Origin: Calothrix sp. NIES-4101
Lineage (GTDB): Bacteria > Cyanobacteriota > Cyanobacteriia > Cyanobacteriales > Nostocaceae
Assembly (NCBI GenBank): GCA_004296455.1
Contig: AP018280.1
Span: 2,852,001-2,916,000, forward strand
Reading direction: 5' to 3'
Length of the DNA stretch: 64,000 nt
The notes beneath the pieces are model-generated. The model was not told the DNA's origin. It did not search any database and saw only the letters and a program-made list of their open reading frames with translations. Of this stretch, positions 1-9,043 are shown piece after piece. A program made the translations under genes and the position numbers. The stretch's first letter is position 1. Every line of letters starts with the position of its first letter.

Positions 1-57
1 TTGCATAAATTTCTGACCACAATTTTCAGATATTTTTATTTCCAGCAACATATAAAT

Positions 58-162
58 CTCCCCATCTCCGCGTCCCCTCTCCGCGTCCCCCCATCCCCAC
101 ATCTCCCCATCTCCGCGTCCCCTCTCCGCGTCCCCCCATCCCCACATCTCCCCATCTCCGCC
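58..162. repeat. 45-bp tandem C/T-rich repeat
   Basis: A 45-bp unit starting CTCCCCATCTCCGCG begins at 58, 103 and 148 (about 2.3 copies). An open frame crosses it, but the low-complexity translation (repeats of S-P-H-L-P-I-S-A) argues against a gene. The same C/T-rich core recurs across the window, including inside genes. No other feature is seen in bases 1-202. Confidence 0.9.
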
Positions 163-202
163 TCATCATCTCTTAACTTTCTTGGGGAGAATTGAATTGC
201 TA

Positions 203-1960
203 TTAGTTCGTCTCCAATGTGGACAAATCTCCTTCCGGCAAACCCAATTCACGTGCCTTGAGTAAGCGACGCATAATTTTACCACTCCTGGTTTTTGGTA
301 GATTGTCTTGAAACTCAATTTCCTTAGGAGCGATCGCAGCACCTAATTTCTGCCGCGCAAACCCAATTAGTTCCAGTTTCAATCCTTCGCTTGGTTGTCG
401 TCCGGGTTTTAGGGACACAAAAGCCTTAACTAGCTCGCCAATCATTGGATTTGGTTTCCCAATCACACCTGCTTCCGCCACTGCTGGATGCTCCATCAAA
501 GCGTTTTCCACTTCAAAAGGTCCCACCATGTGCCCAGAAGTTTTGATGATGTCGTCTTCCCTGCCGACAAACCAGAAATAACCATCCGCATCCCGTGCAG
601 CTAAATCGCCACTAATGTACCAATCGCCGACAAAACACTTACAATAGCGTTCCTCTTCATGGAGATAGCCGCGAAATAAGGAAGGAAAGCCAGGTTTCAA
701 GGCTAAATCCCCATCCACACCAGGTTTATCTATCACCTCCACCGTCCCATCCTCATGTCGCCGCACAATTGCCGCTTCAATACCTGGTAGGGGACGACCC
801 ATGGAACCGGGACGAATATCCATCGTTGGGTAGTTGGCAATCATGATACCACCAGTTTCTGTCTGCCACCAGTTGTCATGAATTGGTAAACCCAGCTTTT
901 CTTGTCCCCAGATAACTGCTTCGGGATTCAGTGGTTCGCCGACACTATGAACGAGTCGCAACTGGCTCAAATCATAATGTTTCCTCGGTTCAATATCTAT
1001 CCGCATCAAGCGGCGAATCGCCGTGGGAGCCGTATACCAGACATTCACTTTTTGAGTTTCCAGAATTTGATACCAGCGATTAGCATCAAACTCCGCTTCA
1101 TCAATGATGCTGGTGACACCGTGGGTAAGAGGAGCAATAATTCCGTAGGAAGTACCTGTCACCCAACCCGGATCAGCCGTACACCAGAAAATGTCATTAC
1201 TGTGCAAGTCGAGGACGTATTTGGCGGTGATGTAGTGAGCGTACACTGCTTTGTGAACGTGAATTGCTCCTTTTGGCATTCCCGTTGTCCCACTGGTGAA
1301 ATGTAACAGCGCCATATCCTCTGCTTCGGTGGGGACAGTTGCAAATTCCTCGGATGCTTCCACCATTAACTTGGGAAGGGACAAAAGACCTTCACCCATG
1401 TCTTCCTCAGCATCAATCAGGAGAATCTGCTGTAACTTTGGCAACCGCTCCCGCAACTGGGCAACTTTCTGTTTATACAGTGATGTTGTTGTTACTAAAA
1501 CCTTGGCATCCCCTCGATCCAAGCGTTGAAATACAGGTTCTGGTCCAAACGCCGAAAAAAGTGGACAAAATACACTGCCATTCTTCAAAGTGCCGAGTGC
1601 GGCAATATACAGCGAGGGGATTCGTCCAGCTAAAACAAAAGTGCGATCGCCTTTGACAATACCCAAATGAAGCAGCACGTTGGCAAAACGGTTAGTTTGG
1701 GCTTTTAAGTTGCTGTAGGTAAAATCCCGAACTGTCCAATCGGGAGCAATAAACCGCATCGCCACATGGTTAGCTTTTACTCCTTCTGCATGTCTGTCAA
1801 CAGCAATATTGGCAATATTCAAGCCTTGAGCCTGACTCGATCCTTGCAACTCCTCAACAACTAATGACCAAGAGAAAGTGCGATGAGTTTCTTCATAGTC
1901 CAGTAGATTTGGCTCTACTGAGTAATTCTCTAGTGATTTTTTAATTGGTATCCAGTCCAT
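203..1960 (-). CDS. acsA: Acetyl-CoA synthetase (AMP-forming)
   Basis: Cytosolic adenylate-forming enzyme that activates acetate (perhaps other short acids) with ATP and CoA. Of 585 residues, the nucleotide-binding [10 protein letters not shown] lies at about 222-231, NWWQTETGG at about 363-371, and the C-terminal PKTRSGK, whose lysine (about 561) is catalytic and is the acetylation target in this family. The length suits the short Bacillus AcsA-type form rather than the 650-residue Acs. It is divergent from an AhpD-like gene across 528 bp. Acetate activation would complement the beta-oxidation genes 50 kb away and the fermentative hydrogenase; that metabolic link is inferred. Substrate specificity is not proven by the motifs. 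Confidence 0.9.
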   Translation of the reverse strand: MDWIPIKKSLENYSVEPNLLDYEETHRTFSWSLVVEELQGSSQAQGLNIANIAVDRHAEGVKANHVAMRFIAPDWTVRDFTYSNLKAQTNRFANVLLHLGIVKGDRTFVLAGRIPSLYIAALGTLKNGSVFCPLFSAFGPEPVFQRLDRGDAKVLVTTTSLYKQKVAQLRERLPKLQQILLIDAEEDMGEGLLSLPKLMVEASEEFATVPTEAEDMALLHFTSGTTGMPKGAIHVHKAVYAHYITAKYVLDLHSNDIFWCTADPGWVTGTSYGIIAPLTHGVTSIIDEAEFDANRWYQILETQKVNVWYTAPTAIRRLMRIDIEPRKHYDLSQLRLVHSVGEPLNPEAVIWGQEKLGLPIHDNWWQTETGGIMIANYPTMDIRPGSMGRPLPGIEAAIVRRHEDGTVEVIDKPGVDGDLALKPGFPSLFRGYLHEEERYCKCFVGDWYISGDLAARDADGYFWFVGREDDIIKTSGHMVGPFEVENALMEHPAVAEAGVIGKPNPMIGELVKAFVSLKPGRQPSEGLKLELIGFARQKLGAAIAPKEIEFQDNLPKTRSGKIMRRLLKARELGLPEGDLSTLETN

Positions 1961-2488
1961 AGTTCGACCTCTGAACTCATTGGATCTCTGGGATTAATTG
2001 GCAACAAGATTGGTTATGTAATACCCAAAAATTCTGCTCAATTTTTAATTACCATTAAGATTTGACAACTTATACATCAACAGATGGAATATATTTCAAC
2101 AATATCAAATTCAATTAGCTACATTTTGCCAAAAAACAAGAAAGTAGCATAATTTATGTATTGCCAAAATTTGCTAGTGTTCAAAAATATTGTTTGCCTT
2201 ATCCTTGATATTTAATCTTGGATATTCAACAAACCGATCAGGGATTTTCTACATAATTAATAGTACTCTGAAATAGATACAAAACCTCTCTCATTTTCAC
2301 ACATCATTACAATTGATTTAACACATCATCACAATTGAATATAATTAAGCTATTTTGAGCATAGTTTCTAAAGAAAGATTAAGGATAAGAGAAATTTTAT
2401 TTTATTAGCAGTTAGATGGAATAAAAACAAGATGACAAAGCGATAAATCACCAATCTTGTTGAAAAAATATTTCTTTGGAGGGATATC
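1961..2488. promoter_or_regulatory. Divergent acsA / AhpD-like intergenic region with 22-bp-period direct repeat
   Basis: AT-rich gap between two divergent starts. It holds two near-identical 20-bp direct repeats (ACACATCATTACAATTGATT type) at 2299-2318 and 2321-2340, a period of 22 bp, about two helical turns. This spacing fits tandem sites for a DNA-binding protein about 150 bp upstream of the AhpD-like gene. The regulator is unknown. A strong ribosome-binding site (GGAGGG) precedes the ATG at 2489. Confidence 0.5.
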
Positions 2489-2854
2489 ATGACTGCACTT
2501 AATCATCAACACTCCTATTCCGAACAAATGAAACATGTCCGCAGTTATGCCAGCAAAATTTCGGCAGCATTACCGGATGAGATGAAGAGTTTTTATGCTC
2601 TCAGCAAAGCTACTTCTGCCCCTGGTGTACTCGATACAAAAACAAAAGAACTAATGTCATTGGCGATTTCTGTAGCCATTCACTGTGATGATTGTATTGC
2701 CTTTCATACCCATTCGGCGATGAAAGCTGGTGCAACAAAAGCAGAAATTATTGAAACCTTAGGTGTGGCAATTTTTATGGGTGGGGGTCCAGCGCTGATG
2801 TATGCAACCCATGTCATGGAGGCAGTTGAAGAATTTGAGCAGATTGATAAATAA
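2489..2854 (+). CDS. Carboxymuconolactone decarboxylase / AhpD-like protein
   Basis: A 121-residue all-helical protein of the CMD/AhpD family. It carries the AhpD signature CxxCxxxH (HCDDCIAFH, about residues 60-68), followed by the family's AGATKAEIIETLGVAIFMGGGPALMYA segment split across two helices. Members with this dithiol act as alkylhydroperoxidase-type disulfide reductases; true decarboxylases lack it, so a redox role is favoured. The start is well supported by GGAGGG eight bases upstream. It stands alone between a divergent acsA and a convergent P-type ATPase, with a hairpin terminator downstream. The substrate is unknown. Confidence 0.85.
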   Translation: MTALNHQHSYSEQMKHVRSYASKISAALPDEMKSFYALSKATSAPGVLDTKTKELMSLAISVAIHCDDCIAFHTHSAMKAGATKAEIIETLGVAIFMGGGPALMYATHVMEAVEEFEQIDK

Positions 2855-2956
2855 TTGCGGTAAAATCAATGCGGACATGGGAGACAGGGGGACAAGGAGA
2901 AAAATTAATTATAATTTATTGGCTGGATTTGAGCTAATTAGATGATTAATGTCAAC

Positions 2957-5635
2957 TCATATCCCCGACTTTTTAGTTCGGGGATGTTTGTTTCTCTTCA
3001 AAAATATTGAATCATCTTTTGAATTCCAAATTTTTAGTAATTCAAACCAGAAAAAGCAGAAAATACCAGCGACTAAACAAATCATTAAATCTATTGGATG
3101 TAAAAAGGAGAAACGGAATAATTGTCGTAGAAATGGCACATATAAAACTAACCACAAAAATAGCAAGCCACCACCAATCACCCACCAAAAAGCGGTACTT
3201 GCAGATTTAAGAGTTGTGACGTTAAAGCGGCTCGAAGACCGTTCGCTCACAATTAATCCTAAATTGGCAAGAATCAGCGTTGTAAAAGTTAAAGCACGAG
3301 CGTCTAATTCTCCCTGTCCGCGATAGAGAGATATGAGGAAAATCACCAAAATAATTGCTAAAATTCCTAGCCCTTGAAGTATCGCTAAACCTAAATTTTT
3401 TCTCCCAAATATGGGTTCTTGGGGATTACGAGGTGGACGATGCATGACATTTTTTTCTGCGGGTTCTGCCTCTAAAACTATAGAACAAGCAGGGTCAATA
3501 ATTAAATGTAAAAAAGCAACATGAATGGGTAACAAAACTAATGGTAATTTTAGCAATACCGGAATTAGTGACATCCCCGCGATCGGTACATGAATGGCAA
3601 GTAAATAAGCCATTGCTTTTCTTAGGTTATCGACAATTCGTCGTCCCAACTTGATAGCCTGGACAATTGACGAAAAATCATCATTTAGCAACACTAATGC
3701 TGCTGATTCTCGTGCGACATCTGTGCCGCGTCCACCCATGGCAATGCCGATATTTGCGGATTTTAAAGCTGGTGCATCGTTGACACCATCACCTGTCATG
3801 GCAACAATTTCACCAGTGATTTTCAAGGCATTAACTATACGCAATTTCTGTTCCGGAACAACTCTGGCAAAAATATTTACACTCTTGATGCGTCTTTGCA
3901 ATTCAGTATCATCCATTTGTGCCAATTCTTGTCCCGTCATGATTTCCCCCATTTGCATCAAGCCAATTTGACGGGCAATATTTTGGGCTGTACCGGGATA
4001 ATCACCTGTAATCATGACTACCCGAATTCCAGCACTGTAGCATTCCTGAATAGACTGGGTAACAGTAGGACGGATTGGATCCGCTAATCCTACCAATCCC
4101 AGAAATTCAAAGGCGAAATCATGTTGTATCTCCGGTAAATGTTCCGCACTGAGGCAAGGATGGGGAGGAAGAGAGGGAGGTTGAGGTTCTGATAACGCAG
4201 CTTTAGCAACAGCAAGGACTCGCAAACCTGCATCTGCCATTTGGCTGATTTGCACGGCAAGTAATTGTATTTCTGCGTCAGAAAAGTGACATAAATCTGC
4301 GATCGCCTCTGGGGCACCTTTGGCTGCGATTATACATTCATTGCTATCTTTTGTTTGCCACACATGAGACATCGCTAGTAAATGTGGTGATAAAGGATAC
4401 TCTCGCAGCAGCACCCAATCGCGGTGCAAATGTTCTGTATTCGCCAGATATTTTTCCCCAAGTTGCTTAAAAGCTTTTTCCATCGGGTCGAAAGGGTCTT
4501 TGTGACTGGCAAGAATACTAAATTCAACTAGTTGATGTACGGATTCTGGTAGGGGTTCCCGCTCGTGGAGATTTAAGTCGTAGGAATTTTGATTTGTAGA
4601 GACAGAAAATTCCGCATCTTCATGAGTTGCGTTTCCCCAAGGATATAACTGTTGTACAGACATTTGATTCAGAGTCAGTGTACCAGTTTTATCAACACAT
4701 AAAACCGTGGCACTTCCCAATGTTTCCACTGCCGGAATACGACGAGTTAAGACTTGCTGTTGAGAAATTCGCCATGCACCTAAAGCCAAAAAAATTGTCA
4801 CAACAACGGGAAATTCATTTGGTAAAATAGCCATCGCCAGGGTAATTCCAGCCAAAAATCCTTTCAGCCAATCACCTCTAGTTAATCCATAGACAACAAT
4901 CACCACAGCACAAAAAGATAAACCCACAATTGCCAAGTTGCGAACCAGCTTGGTCATTTCTTTTTGCAGTGCAGTTTGCTCTGGTTGTAATTTTTGTAAA
5001 GCTTTACCTATTTTGCCAATTTCCGTCTTGCTACCAGTTGCGATGACTTGAGCAATTCCTTGTCCTTGAATGACTAGTGTTCCAGAATATACATGTGAGA
5101 CATTTGAGACGGGATTAATATTGTCTCTACTTTCATTAGCAATTTTTTGTACTGGTAATGACTCACCTGTGAGCAAAGATTCATCAACACTGAGGTTACT
5201 ACTATCAATTAATACAGCATCAGCAGGAATGCGATCGCCTTCTGCAAGTATTACAATATCCCCTGCTACAACTTCCCTACCAGCAATTCTTTGTTGGTGT
5301 CCATCTCGAATCACCAAAGCGCGGGGACTGGATAAATCTTGCAATGCTTCCAAGGCTTTTTCGGTTTTGCTTTCTTGATAAAGGCTGATACCCATGATAA
5401 AAAACACAAAACCAAGCAAGATGACAGCCTCTTGCACATCACCTAATACCAGATAAATTGCTCCACAAGCAACTAAAAGCAAAAAAATCGGGTCTTGAAC
5501 AACTTCTCCAGCAATTTTCCAAATATTCCGTCGCTGACTAGAAGGTAATTCATTATAACCTTCAATTTTTTGTTGGTAATTTGCCTCCGATTCCGAAAGT
5601 CCAGTGATGGTGTTAAGGTCGATTTGATAAACCAT
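2957..5635 (-). CDS. P-type cation-transporting ATPase (HAD-IC family)
   Basis: Inner-membrane ATP-driven cation pump of about 892 residues. Visible motifs (numbered from a TTG nine codons upstream): actuator TGES at 165-168, phosphorylated Asp324 in DKTGTLT, hinge TGDGVNDAP and about ten membrane segments. The M4 motif is PNEFP (281-285), not the PEGLP of classic Ca2+-ATPases, and M6 reads LIIDPACSIVLEAEP; both mark a bacterial subgroup whose ion is not settled, so no ion is assigned. I prefer the ATG at 5635 (MVYQIDL) to the TTG at 5662, although neither has a clear Shine-Dalgarno. The last codons carry the convergent neighbour's terminator. Confidence 0.9.
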   Translation of the reverse strand: MVYQIDLNTITGLSESEANYQQKIEGYNELPSSQRRNIWKIAGEVVQDPIFLLLVACGAIYLVLGDVQEAVILLGFVFFIMGISLYQESKTEKALEALQDLSSPRALVIRDGHQQRIAGREVVAGDIVILAEGDRIPADAVLIDSSNLSVDESLLTGESLPVQKIANESRDNINPVSNVSHVYSGTLVIQGQGIAQVIATGSKTEIGKIGKALQKLQPEQTALQKEMTKLVRNLAIVGLSFCAVVIVVYGLTRGDWLKGFLAGITLAMAILPNEFPVVVTIFLALGAWRISQQQVLTRRIPAVETLGSATVLCVDKTGTLTLNQMSVQQLYPWGNATHEDAEFSVSTNQNSYDLNLHEREPLPESVHQLVEFSILASHKDPFDPMEKAFKQLGEKYLANTEHLHRDWVLLREYPLSPHLLAMSHVWQTKDSNECIIAAKGAPEAIADLCHFSDAEIQLLAVQISQMADAGLRVLAVAKAALSEPQPPSLPPHPCLSAEHLPEIQHDFAFEFLGLVGLADPIRPTVTQSIQECYSAGIRVVMITGDYPGTAQNIARQIGLMQMGEIMTGQELAQMDDTELQRRIKSVNIFARVVPEQKLRIVNALKITGEIVAMTGDGVNDAPALKSANIGIAMGGRGTDVARESAALVLLNDDFSSIVQAIKLGRRIVDNLRKAMAYLLAIHVPIAGMSLIPVLLKLPLVLLPIHVAFLHLIIDPACSIVLEAEPAEKNVMHRPPRNPQEPIFGRKNLGLAILQGLGILAIILVIFLISLYRGQGELDARALTFTTLILANLGLIVSERSSSRFNVTTLKSASTAFWWVIGGGLLFLWLVLYVPFLRQLFRFSFLHPIDLMICLVAGIFCFFWFELLKIWNSKDDSIFLKRNKHPRTKKSGI
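2961..2985 (+). terminator. Hairpin terminator of the AhpD-like gene
   Basis: Perfect 8-bp stem, ATCCCCGA (2961-2968) with TCGGGGAT (2978-2985), followed by GTTTGTTTCT on the plus strand. It lies inside the last codons of the convergent ATPase gene (stop at 2957-2959), so the terminator and the ATPase C-terminus share bases. Confidence 0.7.
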
Positions 5636-5733
5636 GATGGATTGTACCGGGGTAAATTGCAACGACTTGTATTCAAAAGAAAGTTATACAAGTTAATTTT
5701 GAGGATTTTGTGAGGAGATTTCTGGTTGTTTTA

Positions 5734-6090
5734 TTAATTTTCTGGTGATGGTTGGCGAAGTATTTGCAGTTGCTCTAACTGCTGGGTTTGTTCTTGGAGT
5801 CGGATGGAAAGGCGATCGCATACTAAATCGCAGATGGCAAAGATTACGGGGTCAATGATTTCGTAGTAAACACTGATTCCCTGTGGCTGACGAGCTACCA
5901 TACCCGCTTGTGTTAACACTTTTAAGTGCTTGGAAACGTTCGCTTGTCCTAACCCTGTCACCTCAATAATTTCCGTCACATTTTTCACCCCTGATTTGAG
6001 GCTACACAACACTTGCAGGCGACTCACTTCCGATAGCACTTTAAAATAATCTGCAACTGTTCCCAAGGCTTGAATTGAAACTTCTAGCAT
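5734..6090 (-). CDS. ArsR/SmtB-family repressor, candidate persulfide sensor
   Basis: A 118-residue winged-helix regulator: recognition helix near GLGQANVSKHLKVL (about 47-60) and wing RQPQGISVYYEI (about 67-78). It has three cysteines, C29 in VLCSL and C87/C91 in AICDLVC. BigR and SqrR of this family sense reactive sulfur through one Cys in the same helix-2 position and one in helix 5; the spacing here (58-62) is near but not equal to their 66. No arsenic (CxC) or zinc-site motif is seen. Divergence from a DUF442/persulfide dioxygenase operon is the typical BigR context. Sulfur sensing is inferred from cysteines plus context. Confidence 0.85.
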   Translation of the reverse strand: MLEVSIQALGTVADYFKVLSEVSRLQVLCSLKSGVKNVTEIIEVTGLGQANVSKHLKVLTQAGMVARQPQGISVYYEIIDPVIFAICDLVCDRLSIRLQEQTQQLEQLQILRQPSPEN

Positions 6091-6120
6091 ATCAACTTCA
6101 TTAAATCCTAAATCTATCCT

Positions 6121-6159
6121 TTGACATATACTATCATATCACTGTATGGTAATATAGTA
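6121..6159 (+). promoter_or_regulatory. Sigma-70-type promoter with overlapping imperfect dyad
   Basis: TTGACA at 6121-6126, an 18-bp spacer and TATGGT at 6145-6150 place a start site about 20 bp before the ATG at 6180. An imperfect inverted repeat (TACTAT near 6129, ATAGTA near 6154) spans spacer and -10 box. This is where an ArsR-type repressor would block RNA polymerase, so it is the likely operator for the regulator encoded at 5734-6090. Confidence 0.55.
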
Positions 6160-6179
6160 GATAGAGTTAAATCAAAATT

Positions 6180-6629
6180 ATGGACAACGTAAAGAAAGTT
6201 AACGAAGAACTGACAATAGCTGGGCAGTTGACACCAGAACAGTTTCAGCAAGCAGCACAAGAAGGGTTTAAGTCCGTACTTAATTTGCGATCGCCTTTAG
6301 AACAGGGCTTTCTCAGCGATGAGCAACAACAAGTTGAAACTGCCGGACTAGAATATTTCCATATTCCCGTGAAGCCCAGTGCAATTAGCGAGGAACTGAC
6401 AACGGAAGTGCTTAAGCAAATTGATGAGTTACCCAAGCCAACTTTGATTCACTGTGCTGCGGGAATGCGTGCGGCAACAATGGCATTGATGAATTTAGCC
6501 ACGCGGCAAGGACTGACACCAGAGCAGGTATTCGCGAGAACCACGGAACTTGGTTTTGACATTAATGCGAATCCACAGTTAAAGCAGTTTATGGAAGACT
6601 ATATTTCCGGAAATCAACTCAAAAAGTAG
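6180..6629 (+). CDS. DUF442 / beta-lactamase hydrolase-like (Blh) phosphatase-fold protein
   Basis: A 149-residue protein with the PTP-like fold of the DUF442 family. The expected cysteine-arginine loop is visible as HCAAGMRAA (about 97-105). In many bacteria this domain is fused to, or lies next to, an ETHE1-like metallohydrolase controlled by BigR; here the metallohydrolase starts only 9 bp downstream, so the two are co-transcribed. The exact reaction is not established; in this setting a role in sulfur-carrier or persulfide handling is likelier than protein dephosphorylation. It is the first gene of a four-gene operon. Confidence 0.85.
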   Translation: MDNVKKVNEELTIAGQLTPEQFQQAAQEGFKSVLNLRSPLEQGFLSDEQQQVETAGLEYFHIPVKPSAISEELTTEVLKQIDELPKPTLIHCAAGMRAATMALMNLATRQGLTPEQVFARTTELGFDINANPQLKQFMEDYISGNQLKK

Positions 6630-6638
6630 AGCAAAGTT

Positions 6639-7325
6639 ATGTTATTTCGGCAATTATTTGACTTGGAATCCAGTACCTACACCTATCTATTGGCAGATGA
6701 AAGCACAAAAGAAGCAATCTTAATTGATCCAGTATTGGAGCAAGTAGAACGTGATCTGAAATTACTACGAGAATTAGGTCTATCTCTGCGTTTTTGTTTG
6801 GAAACTCACGTTCATGCAGATCACATTACAGGTACAGCGAAACTGCGTAAAGCCACGGGTTGCTTAGGTATTGTTCCCGCCCAAGCCCAGGTTGCCTGTG
6901 CAGATAAGCACATTAAAGATGGAGACACACTGCAACTGGGAACTATCAATATTCAAGCGATCGCCACACCAGGACATACTGATAGCCACATGACTTATTA
7001 CGTCAATCGCGATCGGCTATTTACAGGAGATGCTTTATTTATTCGAGGTTGCGGACGAACTGACTTTCAAAGTGGTGATGCAGGAGTTTTATTTGACTCA
7101 GTCACACAAAGGTTATTTACATTACCAGATGAGACCCTGGTATATCCCGGTCATGATTACCGAGGTCATACTGTATCAACGATTGGCGAAGAAAAACAAT
7201 CGAATCCTCGGTTTTCTGGGCGTAGTCGAGAGGAATTTATTGAGTTTATGGGAAATCTGAATTTACCTAACCCGAAAAAGATCATGGAAGCGGTTCCAGC
7301 CAATGAGAGTTGTGGTGCTACATGA
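6639..7325 (+). CDS. ETHE1-like persulfide dioxygenase (metallo-beta-lactamase fold)
   Basis: A 228-residue cytosolic non-heme iron enzyme that oxidises glutathione persulfide to sulfite. Metal-site motifs are all present: THVHADH (about 57-63), TPGHTDSH, TGDALFIRGCGRTDFQ and PGHDYRGH. The IRGCGRTDFQ block separates ETHE1/Blh proteins from glyoxalase II. It lacks a rhodanese domain, but a rhodanese is encoded next in the operon, so substrate delivery could be in trans. The sulfite it makes could leave through the TauE-type exporter encoded further down. Start at 9 bp after the preceding stop. Confidence 0.9.
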   Translation: MLFRQLFDLESSTYTYLLADESTKEAILIDPVLEQVERDLKLLRELGLSLRFCLETHVHADHITGTAKLRKATGCLGIVPAQAQVACADKHIKDGDTLQLGTINIQAIATPGHTDSHMTYYVNRDRLFTGDALFIRGCGRTDFQSGDAGVLFDSVTQRLFTLPDETLVYPGHDYRGHTVSTIGEEKQSNPRFSGRSREEFIEFMGNLNLPNPKKIMEAVPANESCGAT

Positions 7326-7351
7326 TTACAAAGTAAGTGACCATTTATTGC

Positions 7352-7432
7352 AGGGAAAAACCCGATTTTTTATCAAAAATTAAGATGATGCTCAATACTT
7401 AAATCCCAGAAATCGGGTTGCTTTGGTCTTGA
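7352..7432. repeat. Dispersed hairpin repeat, copy 1 (GATGATGCTC family)
   Basis: Contains AACCCGATTTTTTATCAAAA, then GATGATGCTCAATACTTAAA, then CCCAGAAATCGGGTT; the outer parts are complementary (AACCCGATTT / AAATCGGGTT), so it can fold as a long hairpin. A second, inverted copy lies at about 16957-17042. It sits between the dioxygenase and rhodanese genes and could affect operon transcript stability. Confidence 0.7.
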
Positions 7433-7498
7433 GGTTTACTTAATACATAGCCAGAATATATTTTTATTTTTCATTTTGAAATTAGGATAATTAATCAC

Positions 7499-8020
7499 AT
7501 GAAAACAGAACTTCCATTAATTGAACCATCGGAATTAAAACTATTACTAGCAGAAGCAAAAGTCACACTGATAGATGTGCGTGAATCAGTAGAATATTCT
7601 GCTGAAAAGATTCCCAGTGGTATCAATATTCCTCTTTCTAGCTTTAGCTATGAAAAATTACCTGAAACTAGTCAACTGATAGTTCTTTATTGTCAAACTG
7701 GTAGACGTTCTCAACAAGCAGCACAAAAACTTTTAGCAACCGGTTTAAATATTCAGCAACTTCGAGGTGGAATGAATGCTTGGCAAGAAGCTGGTTATAA
7801 TACAAAAATCAATCAAAATGCCCCCATTGACTTGATGCGACAAGTCCAAATTGTTGCTGGCTCTTTAGTATTCCTGGGGACAATATTAGGTGTATTTGTC
7901 TCCCCTTTATTTTTGATTATGAGCGGCTTTGTTGGCGCAGGTTTAGTATTTGCAGGTGTTACAAATACCTGTGCATTAGGAATGTTACTCGCAAAATTAC
8001 CTTACAATCAACGAGCTTAA
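7499..8020 (+). CDS. Rhodanese-domain membrane protein (DUF2892 C-terminus)
   Basis: A 173-residue sulfurtransferase anchored in the inner membrane. An N-terminal rhodanese domain (about 1-105) has the active-site loop YCQTGRRS, with the persulfide-carrying Cys near residue 65, and the LIDVRE motif. Two hydrophobic helices follow (about 120-165), as in E. coli YgaP. It would move sulfane sulfur between thiols in the cytosol near the membrane and so feed the upstream dioxygenase. A 173-bp gap containing a dispersed hairpin repeat separates it from that gene, so it may have its own promoter. Confidence 0.9.
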   Translation: MKTELPLIEPSELKLLLAEAKVTLIDVRESVEYSAEKIPSGINIPLSSFSYEKLPETSQLIVLYCQTGRRSQQAAQKLLATGLNIQQLRGGMNAWQEAGYNTKINQNAPIDLMRQVQIVAGSLVFLGTILGVFVSPLFLIMSGFVGAGLVFAGVTNTCALGMLLAKLPYNQRA

Positions 8021-8166
8021 AAACTATTATGCAAGTGAGTGAATATTTAGCTTAATTATGTAGTGAGAAATTGGGATTTCTCAACGAAGAAGTAAGATTT
8101 TCGAGATGTGTAAATCCATCAAAAAAGCATATTTTGTCTGTAAATTAGCAGTGTGAGAATTAAACA

Positions 8167-9039
8167 ATGACGTGGATTATCGGTCATATTCTAGCTGTAT
8201 GTATCGGTATCAGCTTAGGATTAATTGGTGGTGGTGGGTCTGTACTCGCAGTGCCAATTTTAGTTTACGTCATGGGGATATCACCGAAGCCAGCGATCGC
8301 TATGACTTTGTTTGTTGTCGGCATTGTTAGTGTTATTGGCGTAGTCCCACATTGGCAGCGCGGCAATGTGAATTTGAAAACTGCTTTTATTTTCGGCGCT
8401 GCAACTATGTTAGGCGCGTTCGTCGGTGCCAGAATCGCCACTCTTCCTGTGATTACTGGGACAGTGCAAATGATGCTTTTTGCTGTCATTATGCTGTTGG
8501 CAGCAGGATTTATGATTAAAAAAAGCGGTTCTTCAGTAGCGAAACCAGCAGCCCAAGAGATTGATTTAAGCTTATATCCCAAACCAGTATGTAAGTATTG
8601 TTGGTTATGGATGCTGACTGAAGGAATTGGTGTCGGATTATTAACTGGATTAGTTGGGGTTGGTGGTGGATTTGCGATCGTTCCGGCATTGGTTTTATTA
8701 GGAAATACACCAATGAAAGAAGCAATTGGTACTTCTTTAGTGATAATTTCCCTGAATTCATTAGCAGGATTATTAGGATATATCGGCAATATCACTCTTA
8801 ATTGGAGTCTGATGACTTCATTTACGGTAGCTGCGGGTTTGGGAACAGTAATTGGTGCTTACCTATCACACTTTGTTCAACCCAGACAACTACAAAAAGG
8901 CTTTGGTTATCTTTTAGTTGCAGTCGCTTCTTTTATCTTGTTCCAAAATCGGCATAAATTTTATTCATCTCATTTGCCTCAAGAATATCCAATATGCCAA
9001 GAAAGAATAAATCTAAATCCAAAAGTCAGACGTTCCTAA
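8167..9039 (+). CDS. TauE/SafE-family sulfite/anion exporter
   Basis: A 290-residue inner-membrane protein with about eight transmembrane helices in two repeats. Both halves carry the glycine-rich family motif (LGLIGGGGSVLAVPILVY near residue 20 and VGVGGGFAIVPALVLLG near 165). Last gene of the persulfide operon, 146 bp after the rhodanese gene. In this context export of sulfite made by the dioxygenase is the natural role, but the family also moves sulfoacetate, taurine-derived anions and others, so the substrate is inferred. It ends 4 bp before the convergent ATPase gene ends. Confidence 0.85.
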   Translation: MTWIIGHILAVCIGISLGLIGGGGSVLAVPILVYVMGISPKPAIAMTLFVVGIVSVIGVVPHWQRGNVNLKTAFIFGAATMLGAFVGARIATLPVITGTVQMMLFAVIMLLAAGFMIKKSGSSVAKPAAQEIDLSLYPKPVCKYCWLWMLTEGIGVGLLTGLVGVGGGFAIVPALVLLGNTPMKEAIGTSLVIISLNSLAGLLGYIGNITLNWSLMTSFTVAAGLGTVIGAYLSHFVQPRQLQKGFGYLLVAVASFILFQNRHKFYSSHLPQEYPICQERINLNPKVRRS

Positions 9040-9043
9040 TTGG

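Noticed and set aside
1-195. 64-codon plus-strand frame at the left edge
   Set aside because: It is a translation of the 45-bp C/T-rich tandem repeat; no domain or ribosome-binding site.
8265-8795. 176-codon minus-strand frame
   Set aside because: Fully inside the TauE/SafE gene on the other strand; low-quality composition and no recognisable motif.
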